Positions 18,478 to 27,168 of a stretch of 64,000 bases of DNA are shown piece by piece; the stretch's first letter is position 1, and each line of letters begins with the position of its first letter. Made by a program: the position numbers and the translations under genes. The notes beneath the pieces are model-generated. The model saw nothing but the letters and a program-made list of their open reading frames with translations. It was not told the origin of the DNA and did no database searches. The stretch comes from JACKHO01 sp041398745 (lineage in GTDB: Bacteria > Planctomycetota > Planctomycetia > Planctomycetales > Planctomycetaceae): positions 186,001 through 250,000 of the forward strand of contig JAWKUB010000011.1 of the NCBI GenBank assembly GCA_041398745.1. Direction: 5' to 3'.

Positions 18478-18924
18478 CTACTCAGCCTTGGCGGCGGCGA
18501 AGCCCTTTTCGAAGGCAGCGTCGGCAAAGACGAGTGCGGTCTGGGCATCACCTTCAGCGCCGGCGACTTTGCCTTTGCAGTTGTTGCAGCAGAAGCAGAC
18601 TTTCACTCCGCCGACTTCAATGGCGGTTGAAGGATCGAGCTTGCCGCCACTCAGCGGGCAGGCTTTCTGTTTGAATTGTTTCGTGGCAACCAGTTGAGCA
18701 TTCGCACTGACAGCGAAAGGTTTGGAATCGGCAGCGAACTTTCCTTTGCAGTTGTCGCAGCAGAAGTAGACGTGGCCGCCGCGGTAGTCGGCGGCCTTTT
18801 CGGCCTTAGCTCCGGCCTTGGGGTTGACCACACATTTGACTTTGCTCAGGTCGACATCAGCAGCCACGAGAGTTGCAGTCAACGCGGCCATTGCGGCCAG
18901 TCCAAACAGAATTCGCATTTTCAT
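18478..18924 (-). CDS. Exported tandem YHS/TRASH-like metal-binding protein
   Basis: A 148-residue protein with a signal peptide (MKMRILFGLAAMAALTATLVAA). The mature part holds two similar units, each with one Cys, about 22 residues, then a dense cysteine motif: KCVVNPKA ... VYFCCDNCKGKF and ACPLSGGK ... VCFCCNNCKGKV. This is the pattern of YHS/TRASH-type modules, which bind copper or other soft metals. A further Lys/Ala-rich tail follows. ATG 18924 has AAGGA seven bases upstream; the longer frame from 18987 would spoil the signal. A periplasmic metal-trafficking role is the likely reading; the metal cannot be told. Confidence 0.75.
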   Translation of the reverse strand: MKMRILFGLAAMAALTATLVAADVDLSKVKCVVNPKAGAKAEKAADYRGGHVYFCCDNCKGKFAADSKPFAVSANAQLVATKQFKQKACPLSGGKLDPSTAIEVGGVKVCFCCNNCKGKVAGAEGDAQTALVFADAAFEKGFAAAKAE

Positions 18925-19065
18925 GGGTGGGTTCCTTACAAGCGACATTGGGGACACAGGGTGGCAGAACGCGGCAGCAATGCACAAAACCGCGAAGCTA
19001 TTCCACTATGCTGCACGAGATGGAGGCATGAGTCAAGGGGCGGACTCAAAAAACGGCTGAGTGTC

Positions 19066-19220
19066 GAGTGCATCCGATAGATGGTGGCGGTGCTTCTCGC
19101 TCAGTCACTTGGACAGCTCTCGGCAATCGCATGAGGAGTAGAAATTCACCCTCCCGTTCTCGGCTTCGCCGACGGGAGGGTGAAGGGCCCCGACAGCCTG
19201 CCACCATTCGTCGGATGCAC
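19066..19220. repeat. MITE-like element B with GTGCATCCgATAGATGG ends
   Basis: Ends GTGCATCCGATAGATGGTGG (19068-19087) and CCACCATTCGTCGGATGCAC (19201-19220) are inverted repeats of the same family as 17302-17525. The centre holds the hairpin CACCCTCCCGTTCTCGGC / GCCGACGGGAGGGTG. It has no gene. It lies in the 480-base gap between two minus-strand genes; the remaining 180 bases up to 19404 show nothing I can name. Confidence 0.7.
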
Positions 19221-19404
19221 GCGCTGAGCGTTAAAGGGAGACTTCATTCATTCTGGCAGCCAAGCCAAATGTTACTTCGCCGATGGAACACGGTAAATCT
19301 CTACTCCATCCACACTGAGAATTCGGGCAAACTCAGTGCCCGCAAATCTTCGGTTAGATCCATTTGCTATCCCATGGCAAGCCTGCTGGCGGCAACACGA
19401 ATGC

Positions 19405-19878
19405 CTACAACTCGCCATCCTGCTCCCAACCGTTGATATCGTCGCCGCTGCCGTTTTCATTCTGTCGGTTCGGACCATTGGACCAAATTGCCGGGCGAAT
19501 AGAACCGGTCTTCGTGCTGGGATACTCGTAGTTCAGCGGTTCGCCCCATATATCCTTCGGAATTCTATCCAGGAGTGCCAGGCTTCTTCCATCAGCCGGC
19601 GTCATGAGTTCCTCGAGACTTTCCGGGAATCCGCCCTGGTCGATTTTGTACAGGTCGATGGTCATATCCAGAGCAGTAATGGATGCCAACGTCGCCTGAA
19701 CCTTTGCCTCCTCGCGTGCTTCTTCCGCCGCCTTTCTTGCGGGAGAAACAAGAAAGTAAATGATCCCGCCGCATGCGAGAAGTACACATACGCCGACGCC
19801 TCCCAAGATGCCCAGAATCAAACCCCAGGGGGTGCCCTGTGAACTCTTTCGTCGTCGCTTTTTCCTGTCATCGCTCAT
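19405..19878 (-). CDS. GspG-like membrane-anchored protein
   Basis: A 157-residue protein. A basic N-terminus (DDRKKRRRKSS) leads to one transmembrane span (about 18-46), then a helix (SPARKAAEEAREEAKVQAT) and a C-terminal region that matches the type II secretion pseudopilin GspG: DLYKIDQGGFPESLEELM, PKDIWGEPLNYEYPS and WSNGPNRQNENGSGDDINGW, including the Gly/Asp-rich calcium-loop segment. Unlike true pseudopilins there is no prepilin peptidase site (G^FxxxE) before the membrane segment, so it is probably fixed in the membrane and not assembled in a pseudopilus. No secretion genes lie nearby. Confidence 0.75.
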   Translation of the reverse strand: MSDDRKKRRRKSSQGTPWGLILGILGGVGVCVLLACGGIIYFLVSPARKAAEEAREEAKVQATLASITALDMTIDLYKIDQGGFPESLEELMTPADGRSLALLDRIPKDIWGEPLNYEYPSTKTGSIRPAIWSNGPNRQNENGSGDDINGWEQDGEL

Positions 19879-20019
19879 GCTTCATCCCTCGCCCCAAGTT
19901 CCGGCCTCAAAAAGTTAGCACCAATTGACTCTCAAATTTAGGGCACTGCAGTGCTCCACACAACTGACCTCAATAAGCATTCGGGGTGGCATCATTGCAC
20001 AATTTGGATGCCTGCACTT

Positions 20020-21399
20020 CTACTCCTCATCGACGAAGTAAAACTCCAGGCCGTGTTCCTGGTCCCAGTCGAGACCAGCGTACATCATGATTTCGAGTTC
20101 GTTGTTGCCCATGTATTCCGGAACCAGAATGGAAATCTGGCCGGTGCCCATGGTCGCCAGAATGGAATCGTTCAGAATATTGCCCTCGAAATCGCGTTCG
20201 TATTCTTCCAACTCCCAGTCCGCAGCGAATGGCTGGTAGTTGTGGAAGCTCTCCAGAATGGTCTCGCGCAGTCGCTGTATGTGCGTAGGGAAATTCGTAT
20301 GTAACTCGACCGCCGCAGTGAGGTGACGACGCAGTTCTTCCGCATTGGCGGTGGGAAACTCGATTCGCAGCGTGAACTTCATGAAGTCACAATCGAAGCC
20401 AACCGGGTCTGGCCAGTAGACCGTTGTCGCACCACGTTTGATATCGACCCTGTATTCTCCCCATTGCTCCAGTCGTTCGATAAGTTCGGGATCATCAATG
20501 GCGGGAGGCGAGAAGATATTCTGGTGGCGCTGCATTAACTCACTGGCCTGCTGCATTGCCTGCGCCAGTGCCGTTCCAAGGTTGGGCGAACTTTTGCCGC
20601 CATATTTTCGGGTGATGCTCAGGATTTTGCTGCGAATGGAATCAACGCCTTTTGCTCCCTGTTTGGCAAAGCGTTTTTCGAAGTGCACAAGATACTCGAC
20701 CAGCTTCTCCGCATCGTCGGCAAACTGCTCCGACTGCAGCTCGGCGGTGTACTGAACATCGAGTTCCTGCAGCCTCTGCTGAGGATTGAAACCGGGTTGC
20801 TTTCGGACGTCTCCGAGCTTTTCGTAATCTGCCTGCAGTTCGGCCTGATGCGATTTAACGAACTCATTCAGTAAGTGCTCGATTTGCTCATGGCTTTCCG
20901 TTTCGGCGTCGACCGGCACCGGTTCGCTGCCCGGGACTGGCAGTCCGGCTGCGGCGGCTGCATCCGGCATGGCCCGGGCGATGTTCTTCTGCAGGTCCTG
21001 CATGAGGGAAGCGGGATCAATGCCCTGCATCGACTTCATCATGTCTGCGACGCTGCCAGATTGGTCCAGCATTTTGGTGAGCATCGAGGAAAGTGAAATG
21101 TCCTCAACTGTCCGTACCTTGGCGGCAGTTCGAGTGGCGCCAACAGCTTCCAACGACTTCGCCGTCAACTCCAACCGATAGTCGGCATCGGGCTGCATTT
21201 CGTAGATGTTGTACGATCGCCAGGAGGCCAAATCGATTCCACCGCGATTGTCCTTGAGAAAGTCATGCACGACGCACAAAGCCACTCCCGCCGCAGAAAT
21301 CTTTTCCTCGTATGCCTTGTAGCGATGAGCATGGGAGTGATTCCCCAAATACAGGCCCGCGTACTTGCACCAGTCGAGGTAGTCGGAAATGGAAATCAT
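20020..21399 (-). CDS. Large protein of unknown function
   Basis: A 459-residue cytoplasmic-looking protein with no signal or membrane span. The N-terminal 90 residues (ISDYLDWCKYAGLYLGNH ... ISAAGVALCVVHDFL) form one unit, residues 100-290 are helical and Gln/Glu/Ala-rich, and the C-terminal 150 residues form an alpha/beta region ending TGQISILVPEYMGNNELEIM and an acidic tail. I do not recognise the family. ATG 21399 begins at MISISDYLDW; an open frame from 21435 adds 12 residues. No neighbour suggests a job. Confidence 0.65.
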   Translation of the reverse strand: MISISDYLDWCKYAGLYLGNHSHAHRYKAYEEKISAAGVALCVVHDFLKDNRGGIDLASWRSYNIYEMQPDADYRLELTAKSLEAVGATRTAAKVRTVEDISLSSMLTKMLDQSGSVADMMKSMQGIDPASLMQDLQKNIARAMPDAAAAAGLPVPGSEPVPVDAETESHEQIEHLLNEFVKSHQAELQADYEKLGDVRKQPGFNPQQRLQELDVQYTAELQSEQFADDAEKLVEYLVHFEKRFAKQGAKGVDSIRSKILSITRKYGGKSSPNLGTALAQAMQQASELMQRHQNIFSPPAIDDPELIERLEQWGEYRVDIKRGATTVYWPDPVGFDCDFMKFTLRIEFPTANAEELRRHLTAAVELHTNFPTHIQRLRETILESFHNYQPFAADWELEEYERDFEGNILNDSILATMGTGQISILVPEYMGNNELEIMMYAGLDWDQEHGLEFYFVDEE

Positions 21400-21590
21400 G
21401 ACGGTGAACTCTGTTGAACGACCAACGGTTTGCACTTGCTCAACCGTACCGACCCTGGCCGCATGGTTCCAGCCTGACAGTCAACAAGACTTTGCCTCAA
21501 TCAAGACTCGGGACTTCAGCCCGACAAGTTTTGGTGGCATTGCCCGTCAACTTTCTTCGATGTTTGTGCAGTAACTCAACTACCGAAAAA

Positions 21591-21621
21591 ATGTCAGGTG
21601 GCACAGACATTCCTGTCTGTG
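21591..21621. repeat. Dispersed 31-base palindromic repeat, copy 2
   Basis: Identical over 31 bases to 8445-8475, with the CACAGACA / TGTCTGTG hairpin. It lies upstream of the large unknown gene and past the 3' end of the lipoprotein at 21679. Confidence 0.7.
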
Positions 21622-21678
21622 AATTCAGGTCAAATCTGACGCGACGCGTCTGAAATCTTGCGGCACTATCGGAAGTCA

Positions 21679-22188
21679 CTACAGTTCAACGCTTGCATGT
21701 GGAACCGGATTGCTCCAAACCTTCTGACCATTTCCCCAGTCGATTCCAATGCGAAGCGACTCCCAATCAGCATGAGGTGCGGGGAAATCGAATGTCACGG
21801 TTTCCTGCGGCGCTAGTTCAACATGGCCGCGCCCCATTCCACACCAGCCATACGTTTCGGCAACCCACTCGCCATTCCGGAGAAACTCCACAGAATACAA
21901 TGGTGAAATGGTCCCCTCAGGCAGCGGCGGATCGTATGAATCCCGCGTGTAGCCAATATAGGGGAGCGGAATCGAATTCGGATTGGTTACCTCGAATAAC
22001 AGGTGCGTATAGCCGAACGAGATTTGATCATCCGACAACCCTCGGAACACGATTTCGGGTGGCGACACTTCATCCCAGTTCACGTCCGGTGGCGCAGCAG
22101 TCTCTTCAACAGTCGCAGGGACATCGCCATTCTCCTGACATCCAGCGCTAGCGAGAGCCAGGAGCAGAACAAGGGAGAATCTGCACAT
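21679..22188 (-). CDS. Putative lipoprotein of unknown function
   Basis: A 169-residue protein. The leader MCRFSLVLLLALASAGC gives a clear lipobox with Cys17 lipidated. The body is beta-rich, e.g. HLLFEVTNPNSIPLPYIGYT, SVEFLRNGEWVAETYGWCG and VELAPQETVTFDFPAP; the last segments resemble the beta-sandwich domains used to describe departures from reference states in periplasmic proteins, but no family can be named. The frame is open upstream to 22263; ATG 22188 places the signal peptide at the N-terminus. Confidence 0.68.
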   Translation of the reverse strand: MCRFSLVLLLALASAGCQENGDVPATVEETAAPPDVNWDEVSPPEIVFRGLSDDQISFGYTHLLFEVTNPNSIPLPYIGYTRDSYDPPLPEGTISPLYSVEFLRNGEWVAETYGWCGMGRGHVELAPQETVTFDFPAPHADWESLRIGIDWGNGQKVWSNPVPHASVEL

Positions 22189-22462
22189 GAGAGTTGGGCT
22201 CCGTGAATTGCTGTGGAGCGTGGCCATTCGTCGCAAAGAGTTAAGGTCATTGCTTGATTTCATCGCGTGTCGTCCAATAGCTCTTCACTTTCTACATGAG
22301 ACGAGAGTCGACGGCAACAACATTCTTCAATCAGGAATAAGGAGAATTGCCTACCCTGGCAACATAAATGTGTCCAACTTCTGGCCGATGTCCGGCTTTG
22401 CAGGAGCGTTACCTTTTCATGTTGCAGTACGCGACCGGTAAGGCAGTTTTGTCGCACAGGTA

Positions 22463-22768
22463 TTATTTTGGCTTCCCACGAAACAAATTCACGAACCCAA
22501 AGACTGCAACCGCGCCAAACATGAGCGCACATCCGGGATCGACAACCAAAGGCAACCACCAGAGCCTTTGAATCACCACCATCGGAGCAATTATGCAACC
22601 GATTGCTCCCACTCCACCGCCGATCAGTGGGATCATCGAGTAGTTTCGCGGTTGGCCTTGAGCGTTCTTCTGGCGCGGGATGGCGTAAATACAGTACCAT
22701 TGCCCCACGGCAACGAATGTTGAAAATGTGATGAGGAGACCTGCAAGAATCCAACGAGCAATGTGCAT
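22463..22768 (-). CDS. Small membrane protein
   Basis: A 101-residue protein with three hydrophobic spans: residues about 5-27 (WILAGLLITFSTFVAVG), 47-65 (IPLIGGGVGAIGCIIAP) and 70-95. A short basic loop (RQKNAQGQPR) joins the first two. No family recognised. It stands alone; the 270 bases downstream to 22189 hold no gene that I can support. Confidence 0.6.
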   Translation of the reverse strand: MHIARWILAGLLITFSTFVAVGQWYCIYAIPRQKNAQGQPRNYSMIPLIGGGVGAIGCIIAPMVVIQRLWWLPLVVDPGCALMFGAVAVFGFVNLFRGKPK

Positions 22769-22877
22769 TTGAAAGCCACCAATGCCGGAGGATAGGCCAC
22801 CCTAGAATCAGCTTCCCGTGCTCACTCGTTGTTTGACTGAATTGCGACTGGAAGACAACGTGGATTGTAGGGCAACG

Positions 22878-23990
22878 CTACATCGACATCGAGTCAAAAA
22901 TGACCCAGCGGAACATCAGCAACACGCAAACCAGGCAGGTCCACCAGGTGGCTTGCTGGATTTGGCGGCGGTGGCGCCAGAAGTAGAGGATGACCAGAGC
23001 AATTCCCATGGCGGCGACTTTGAAGAGAGCCAGACTCCAGGGATCGCTGACCATGCCTCGGGCGACGGGGTTGACTTCGGCCATGATTCCCGCCTGAGAA
23101 GCCAGAATGGTCCAGGCCAAATCGAGTGCGGACATGACCACCATCAGCAGAATGGCAGTGGTAATGAACCAGTTGCGCTCGGACCAGTGCGAGTCGGATT
23201 CGGTTGTTTCCTGATCGGCAAATCCTTTGGCCACCCACTGCAGGAGGTGACCGAATCCGAACACGCTGATAATCATGGCGAGGGCAGTCAGGGGATAGGC
23301 GAACATTTCCAGTCGCGCAGCAGCCCGTTCCTGTCGAGCCAGAGTTGCCTCGCCCTCGCGTGTGTAATTGAGAAACGCCTGCATTTCTTCGGCAAACGCG
23401 GGTTCTGGCGTAAATTCGCTGAGCCATGCTCCCCATTTGGCCCGGCAGCCTTCGTTTGGCGCCAACTCAAGAAAACTGGCCCGCTGCACCTCCGAGGGTG
23501 ATTCAGCCAGCAAGGCGTCGTACAGCACCAACAAATCGGTCGCGAGCGAAATAGTCCTGATTTGCTCGTTTTCAAAGACAACAACCGCCAGCCCCTGATC
23601 GAGGAGAATCGCCAACCGCCGTGCATATTGAATTGATTCAGCGGAAGGATTCGGTTCTTCTAATCCACCTTTGGCGTTACCTTTCCGAGCCCGGTCGCGA
23701 CGCGGTCGGCTGAACTCAGAGTCATATGCTTCAAGGTCGTAAAGTTCGTCTTGCGTGGGTGCCGACGCAACTGGAACAGCGACACCATTCGCGAAAACGC
23801 CTGCTGCCGTGACTTCCAGCTGAACCGGCGAATCGATGACACGGCCGTTGAGAAACAGCCTGCCGGCATCAACGGTTCGAGCGTACAGAACCTGGTCATT
23901 GGACTGACCGGGGGCCGTTTCTGCCTGTCCCATGCCGCTCATCAGCAGGACGAATGAAGCAATTAAGTACTGTGTTGCTGAGTTCTTCAT
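22878..23990 (-). CDS. Exported membrane protein with DUF5658-like C-terminus
   Basis: A 370-residue protein with a signal peptide (residues 1-24, SGMGQAET), a soluble region of about 190 residues including an Arg-rich patch (RPRRDRARKG) and then four hydrophobic spans at the C-terminus. The last part, ALDLAWTILASQAGIMAEVNPVARG followed by a Lys in LFKVAAMG, fits the small DUF5658-type membrane domain (Asp-x-x-Thr, Glu-x-Asn-Pro, Lys). The N-terminal part contains a short domain (RLFLNGRVIDSPVQLEVTAAG) that could bind a ligand. Function unknown. Single gene. Confidence 0.65.
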   Translation of the reverse strand: MKNSATQYLIASFVLLMSGMGQAETAPGQSNDQVLYARTVDAGRLFLNGRVIDSPVQLEVTAAGVFANGVAVPVASAPTQDELYDLEAYDSEFSRPRRDRARKGNAKGGLEEPNPSAESIQYARRLAILLDQGLAVVVFENEQIRTISLATDLLVLYDALLAESPSEVQRASFLELAPNEGCRAKWGAWLSEFTPEPAFAEEMQAFLNYTREGEATLARQERAAARLEMFAYPLTALAMIISVFGFGHLLQWVAKGFADQETTESDSHWSERNWFITTAILLMVVMSALDLAWTILASQAGIMAEVNPVARGMVSDPWSLALFKVAAMGIALVILYFWRHRRQIQQATWWTCLVCVLLMFRWVIFDSMSM

Positions 23991-24248
23991 TTCACCAGAC
24001 CGTTGGGTTTGGGCGACGCGTTTGGATTCCGCAGGGAATCGGGTGGTCCTTCAGGAGACGCAACTCCCCCTCAAATCAGACCACCGTGCATCATTAAACG
24101 CGGGACAAACTGACAAGTGTCGAAAAATCTCGCGAGATTCTGTACTCCCGTGCATTGTTGGTGCCGAATTCGGTACTCCCGCTCTCGCACAAACCATCCG
24201 CACCACGGCCGAGACAGATGCAACGGGACGAAATGTGAGACAGAACTA

Positions 24249-24761
24249 TTACATCCCCTGAATGTCGGCATCACCAGGGAACAACTCTTTGATAAGCTGG
24301 ATCAGCTCCGGTGCAATGTTGTCGAAGTCCTCGCTGCCGACAGACTTACCGTCGAGCATCACCTGCAGCAGTTCGCATTGCAGGCATAAGTAGACTTCCA
24401 AATGATGCCCGTCGGCCTCAATCTCCAGTCGCACGCCATAAATGGGCTCACATGACTTGGCGACGTCCCACAGGTAGGCTTTAGGCGACGCCAGCATCGC
24501 TTCCAGCCTGGCGGCCTGTTCGTCAGAAAGTGTGACGACATCACCCGTCGGCTCATAATCCTGAGAGTCATCTGATCCGTCCGGCACGAGCATTTTGAGC
24601 CGCACTGCTTTAACAGGACGCTCCGCCAGTAGCCCGTATCCCGCATCGCCACCATACAACTTCACCACGCGCGAATCAGGGCTACTTCCGCTTCCGCCGC
24701 AACCGAACAGGAGCAGTAGCGATGCACCCAGAGTGCTTAGAATTTGTGGGGTGGGTTTCAC
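24249..24761 (-). CDS. Putative lipoprotein of unknown function
   Basis: A 170-residue protein starting at GTG 24761. The leader ends LLLLFGC, a lipobox with Cys21. The mature part includes RPVKAVRLKMLVPDG, SDEQAARLEAMLASPKAYLWDVAKSCEPIYGVRLEIEADG and CLQCELLQVMLDG; three cysteines lie in the last half. No family recognised. The 258 bases before its 3' neighbour at 23990 and the 290 bases upstream to 25051 carry no gene; the second of these separates it from the divergent FG-GAP gene and probably holds both promoters. Confidence 0.66.
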   Translation of the reverse strand: MKPTPQILSTLGASLLLLFGCGGSGSSPDSRVVKLYGGDAGYGLLAERPVKAVRLKMLVPDGSDDSQDYEPTGDVVTLSDEQAARLEAMLASPKAYLWDVAKSCEPIYGVRLEIEADGHHLEVYLCLQCELLQVMLDGKSVGSEDFDNIAPELIQLIKELFPGDADIQGM

Positions 24762-25051
24762 GCGACAGATTCCAACTTGGTTTGGGAATTCCCCGACACC
24801 AGCATTCTCTTACGACTGAACACCAATATCAATACGACTTTGGGTCCGGTGCCCGTCCGCCCGTAGCTGGCGTCCCTGCCCTCTGGACGACTACGGTAGG
24901 TGGTTTGGTCCAACGAAGTGGTACCAGTTAGAACATACGGATACGATTTAGCCAATCGGCTCAGTGGTGGTCATGTCGCATTCAAACGGCAGTCAACTGT
25001 TACCTAGAGCTGGATTTTGAACCTTTCCCTTAACTCGCGGGCGTGACCTCC

Positions 25052-27157
25052 ATGCTTCACACTCTTTTCCCTTCACGGCGCCGAACTATTGGAAGGCCAG
25101 ATTGGCTGACATCAGCCTCGGTTGAGCGTCTCGAAGACAGAACGCTGCTGGCAGGCACTGTCCTGGACGCTGGACGCCAACTCGTGGTGGCGAACAACGC
25201 AACAGAGATTGGCGCACCGGCAATTCCCATCTACGTCGATGGAACGTTGGCCGACAGTGAGAACCAAATCGTCGTCTACCACTTGAACCGGGCGGGGGAT
25301 TACCGGCAGAAACTGGTTCTGGACTCCAACGGATTCCTCCGCGCTCGCCATTCCGACTCCGACGCCGCGGCAGGTATGGAAGACCCATTTGGCACCAGCC
25401 TCAAACTGGGGCCCGGCCTTATTCTGAACAACGGCTCGGGTCCTGAACATTATCTCTCCGCGCGGCTGACGGAAATCAACATCGTAGTACAGGGCCAAGG
25501 GAATCCTCTGAAGATTATCGCTAAGGGCTCCCCCATGAACGGGAGCGGGCAGGTGCTTGATTCTGTCCAGGTCACATGGGAAATCTTCTTTGGCTTAAAC
25601 TTCAGTGGCGATACGCAGTCGATGCGAATTCGCACGCTGTTCACTGCTACGGAAGGTCTCACACTCGACTCGACGGCCCTGACGAATGCTGAAGCATTCC
25701 GTGTTGCCGAATTCAGCAGCTCCAATGTTTCCCCTGCTCGGACGACACTGGGCGTCCGCACTCGCGATGCCGACCAGCTCGTCGCCCAGAACGCGAGCGG
25801 CAATGTGGAACTCAACCTCGACAAGCAGCCCGTCAACCAGTTGTTCTTTACAAATGGACTCGCGGATACTTCGACAGTGGCGTTGAATCAGGTTGTTCCC
25901 GCCCCATTGAACCAGGACCCGCCGAGTATTCTGGCCTCGGTATACCGTCCAGGCGTTGTCGATTTCCGGGTGCAAGGCTTCCTCTCAGACAATACCGGAA
26001 TCGACGAAAACTCGGACAATCTCGGCGTCTGGATTTCGCGAGACTTCGCGTCGAACACCATCAACCCTGGCCAGTTCATGGCCTGGACCGTGGACTACAC
26101 CATCGCGGACACGCCACATCTGACTGCGAAGGACGATTTCGCATACTGGGATCCTGCCGCCAGCAAGTTGAATTTTGGAAAATCTTCAGGGAGTCAGCTG
26201 AGTCATTCCATCATCCCTTATAGTGATGCAAATCCTTGGTCGTTCTATTCCGGTGACTTCGACGGAGATGGTGACAGCGAAATTGCGGGTCGCATTGCAT
26301 CTGGTACCTGGTGGGTGCGAGGCATTGCCGCGTTTTCAGGTGCCGAAAAATCGTTCGGCAGTTGGGCGTCCGATTCAGCAGCTGGTTGGACGAATGTGCA
26401 AGTCGTCGACGTCAACGGCGATGGTCGTGACGATATTCTCGGACAACACCAACTCGGCCACTGGTGGGCTGCCATTTCCACCGGCACCACGTTCGTCAAT
26501 ACGTACATGGGGCGCTGGGCAAACTCCGGCTGGGTGACGCTCAAAGCAGGCGACTACAACGGCGATGGGAAAGTCGACATGGCTGGCCTGCGCGAGAACG
26601 GCGTTTGGATTGTCGGACTCAACGACGGCGGACGCTTCCGCGACTTCCACTACGGGCGCTGGAATGGATCGGCGGGATGGCACAGTTTCAACGTTGTTGA
26701 CTTTGATGGTGACGGACGCGATGACATCCTCGCACAAACCGCATCGGGGACCTGGTGGACTGGTTCCATCAAAGGAGCCGGGAATTCCTTCATGACCAGT
26801 TACGCTGGACGCAGCCAGGGGAACGAGTCATTCGTCGCCGATTTCAACGATGATGGTATCGAAGATATTGCCGAGCGAAATTCCAACGGTGTCTGGTGGG
26901 TTTCGCAAAATGATGGCAGCGGCAAACTGGTGAATCCGTCCATTTGGGGACGTAGCGACATTGGCGAAACGTGGTCCTTCATCTCTGGCGATTTCGATGG
27001 CAACAACGTCCCCGATCTGTTGGCCTTCCGCCACTCGGACCGCGAATGGTTCCTGCTGGCGTCAGCCTCCGACACATTCATTGCGTCGCCCATCCTGTCG
27101 ACTTCCCCATTCGACCCAGCAGCGGAATACCTGGTCGGCGATTTCTATAATTTCTAA
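25052..27157 (+). CDS. Surface protein with LExRxLL motif and FG-GAP repeats
   Basis: A protein of about 701 residues. Close to the N-terminus SVERLEDRTLLAG carries the LExRxLL motif of planctomycete exported proteins. Residues about 40-350 form a beta-rich region without a family I can name. The C-terminal 330 residues hold seven FG-GAP/VCBS-like units with calcium-binding loops, such as DFDGDGDSEIAG, DVNGDGRDDILG, DYNGDGKVDMAG and DFDGDGRDDILA, which would fold as a beta-propeller. Such proteins are cell-surface or secreted adhesion/binding proteins. ATG 25052 is chosen; GTG 25043 is possible. It ends 11 bases before the next gene, so the two may be co-transcribed. Confidence 0.85.
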   Translation: MLHTLFPSRRRTIGRPDWLTSASVERLEDRTLLAGTVLDAGRQLVVANNATEIGAPAIPIYVDGTLADSENQIVVYHLNRAGDYRQKLVLDSNGFLRARHSDSDAAAGMEDPFGTSLKLGPGLILNNGSGPEHYLSARLTEINIVVQGQGNPLKIIAKGSPMNGSGQVLDSVQVTWEIFFGLNFSGDTQSMRIRTLFTATEGLTLDSTALTNAEAFRVAEFSSSNVSPARTTLGVRTRDADQLVAQNASGNVELNLDKQPVNQLFFTNGLADTSTVALNQVVPAPLNQDPPSILASVYRPGVVDFRVQGFLSDNTGIDENSDNLGVWISRDFASNTINPGQFMAWTVDYTIADTPHLTAKDDFAYWDPAASKLNFGKSSGSQLSHSIIPYSDANPWSFYSGDFDGDGDSEIAGRIASGTWWVRGIAAFSGAEKSFGSWASDSAAGWTNVQVVDVNGDGRDDILGQHQLGHWWAAISTGTTFVNTYMGRWANSGWVTLKAGDYNGDGKVDMAGLRENGVWIVGLNDGGRFRDFHYGRWNGSAGWHSFNVVDFDGDGRDDILAQTASGTWWTGSIKGAGNSFMTSYAGRSQGNESFVADFNDDGIEDIAERNSNGVWWVSQNDGSGKLVNPSIWGRSDIGETWSFISGDFDGNNVPDLLAFRHSDREWFLLASASDTFIASPILSTSPFDPAAEYLVGDFYNF

Positions 27158-27168
27158 GGTTGCACACC

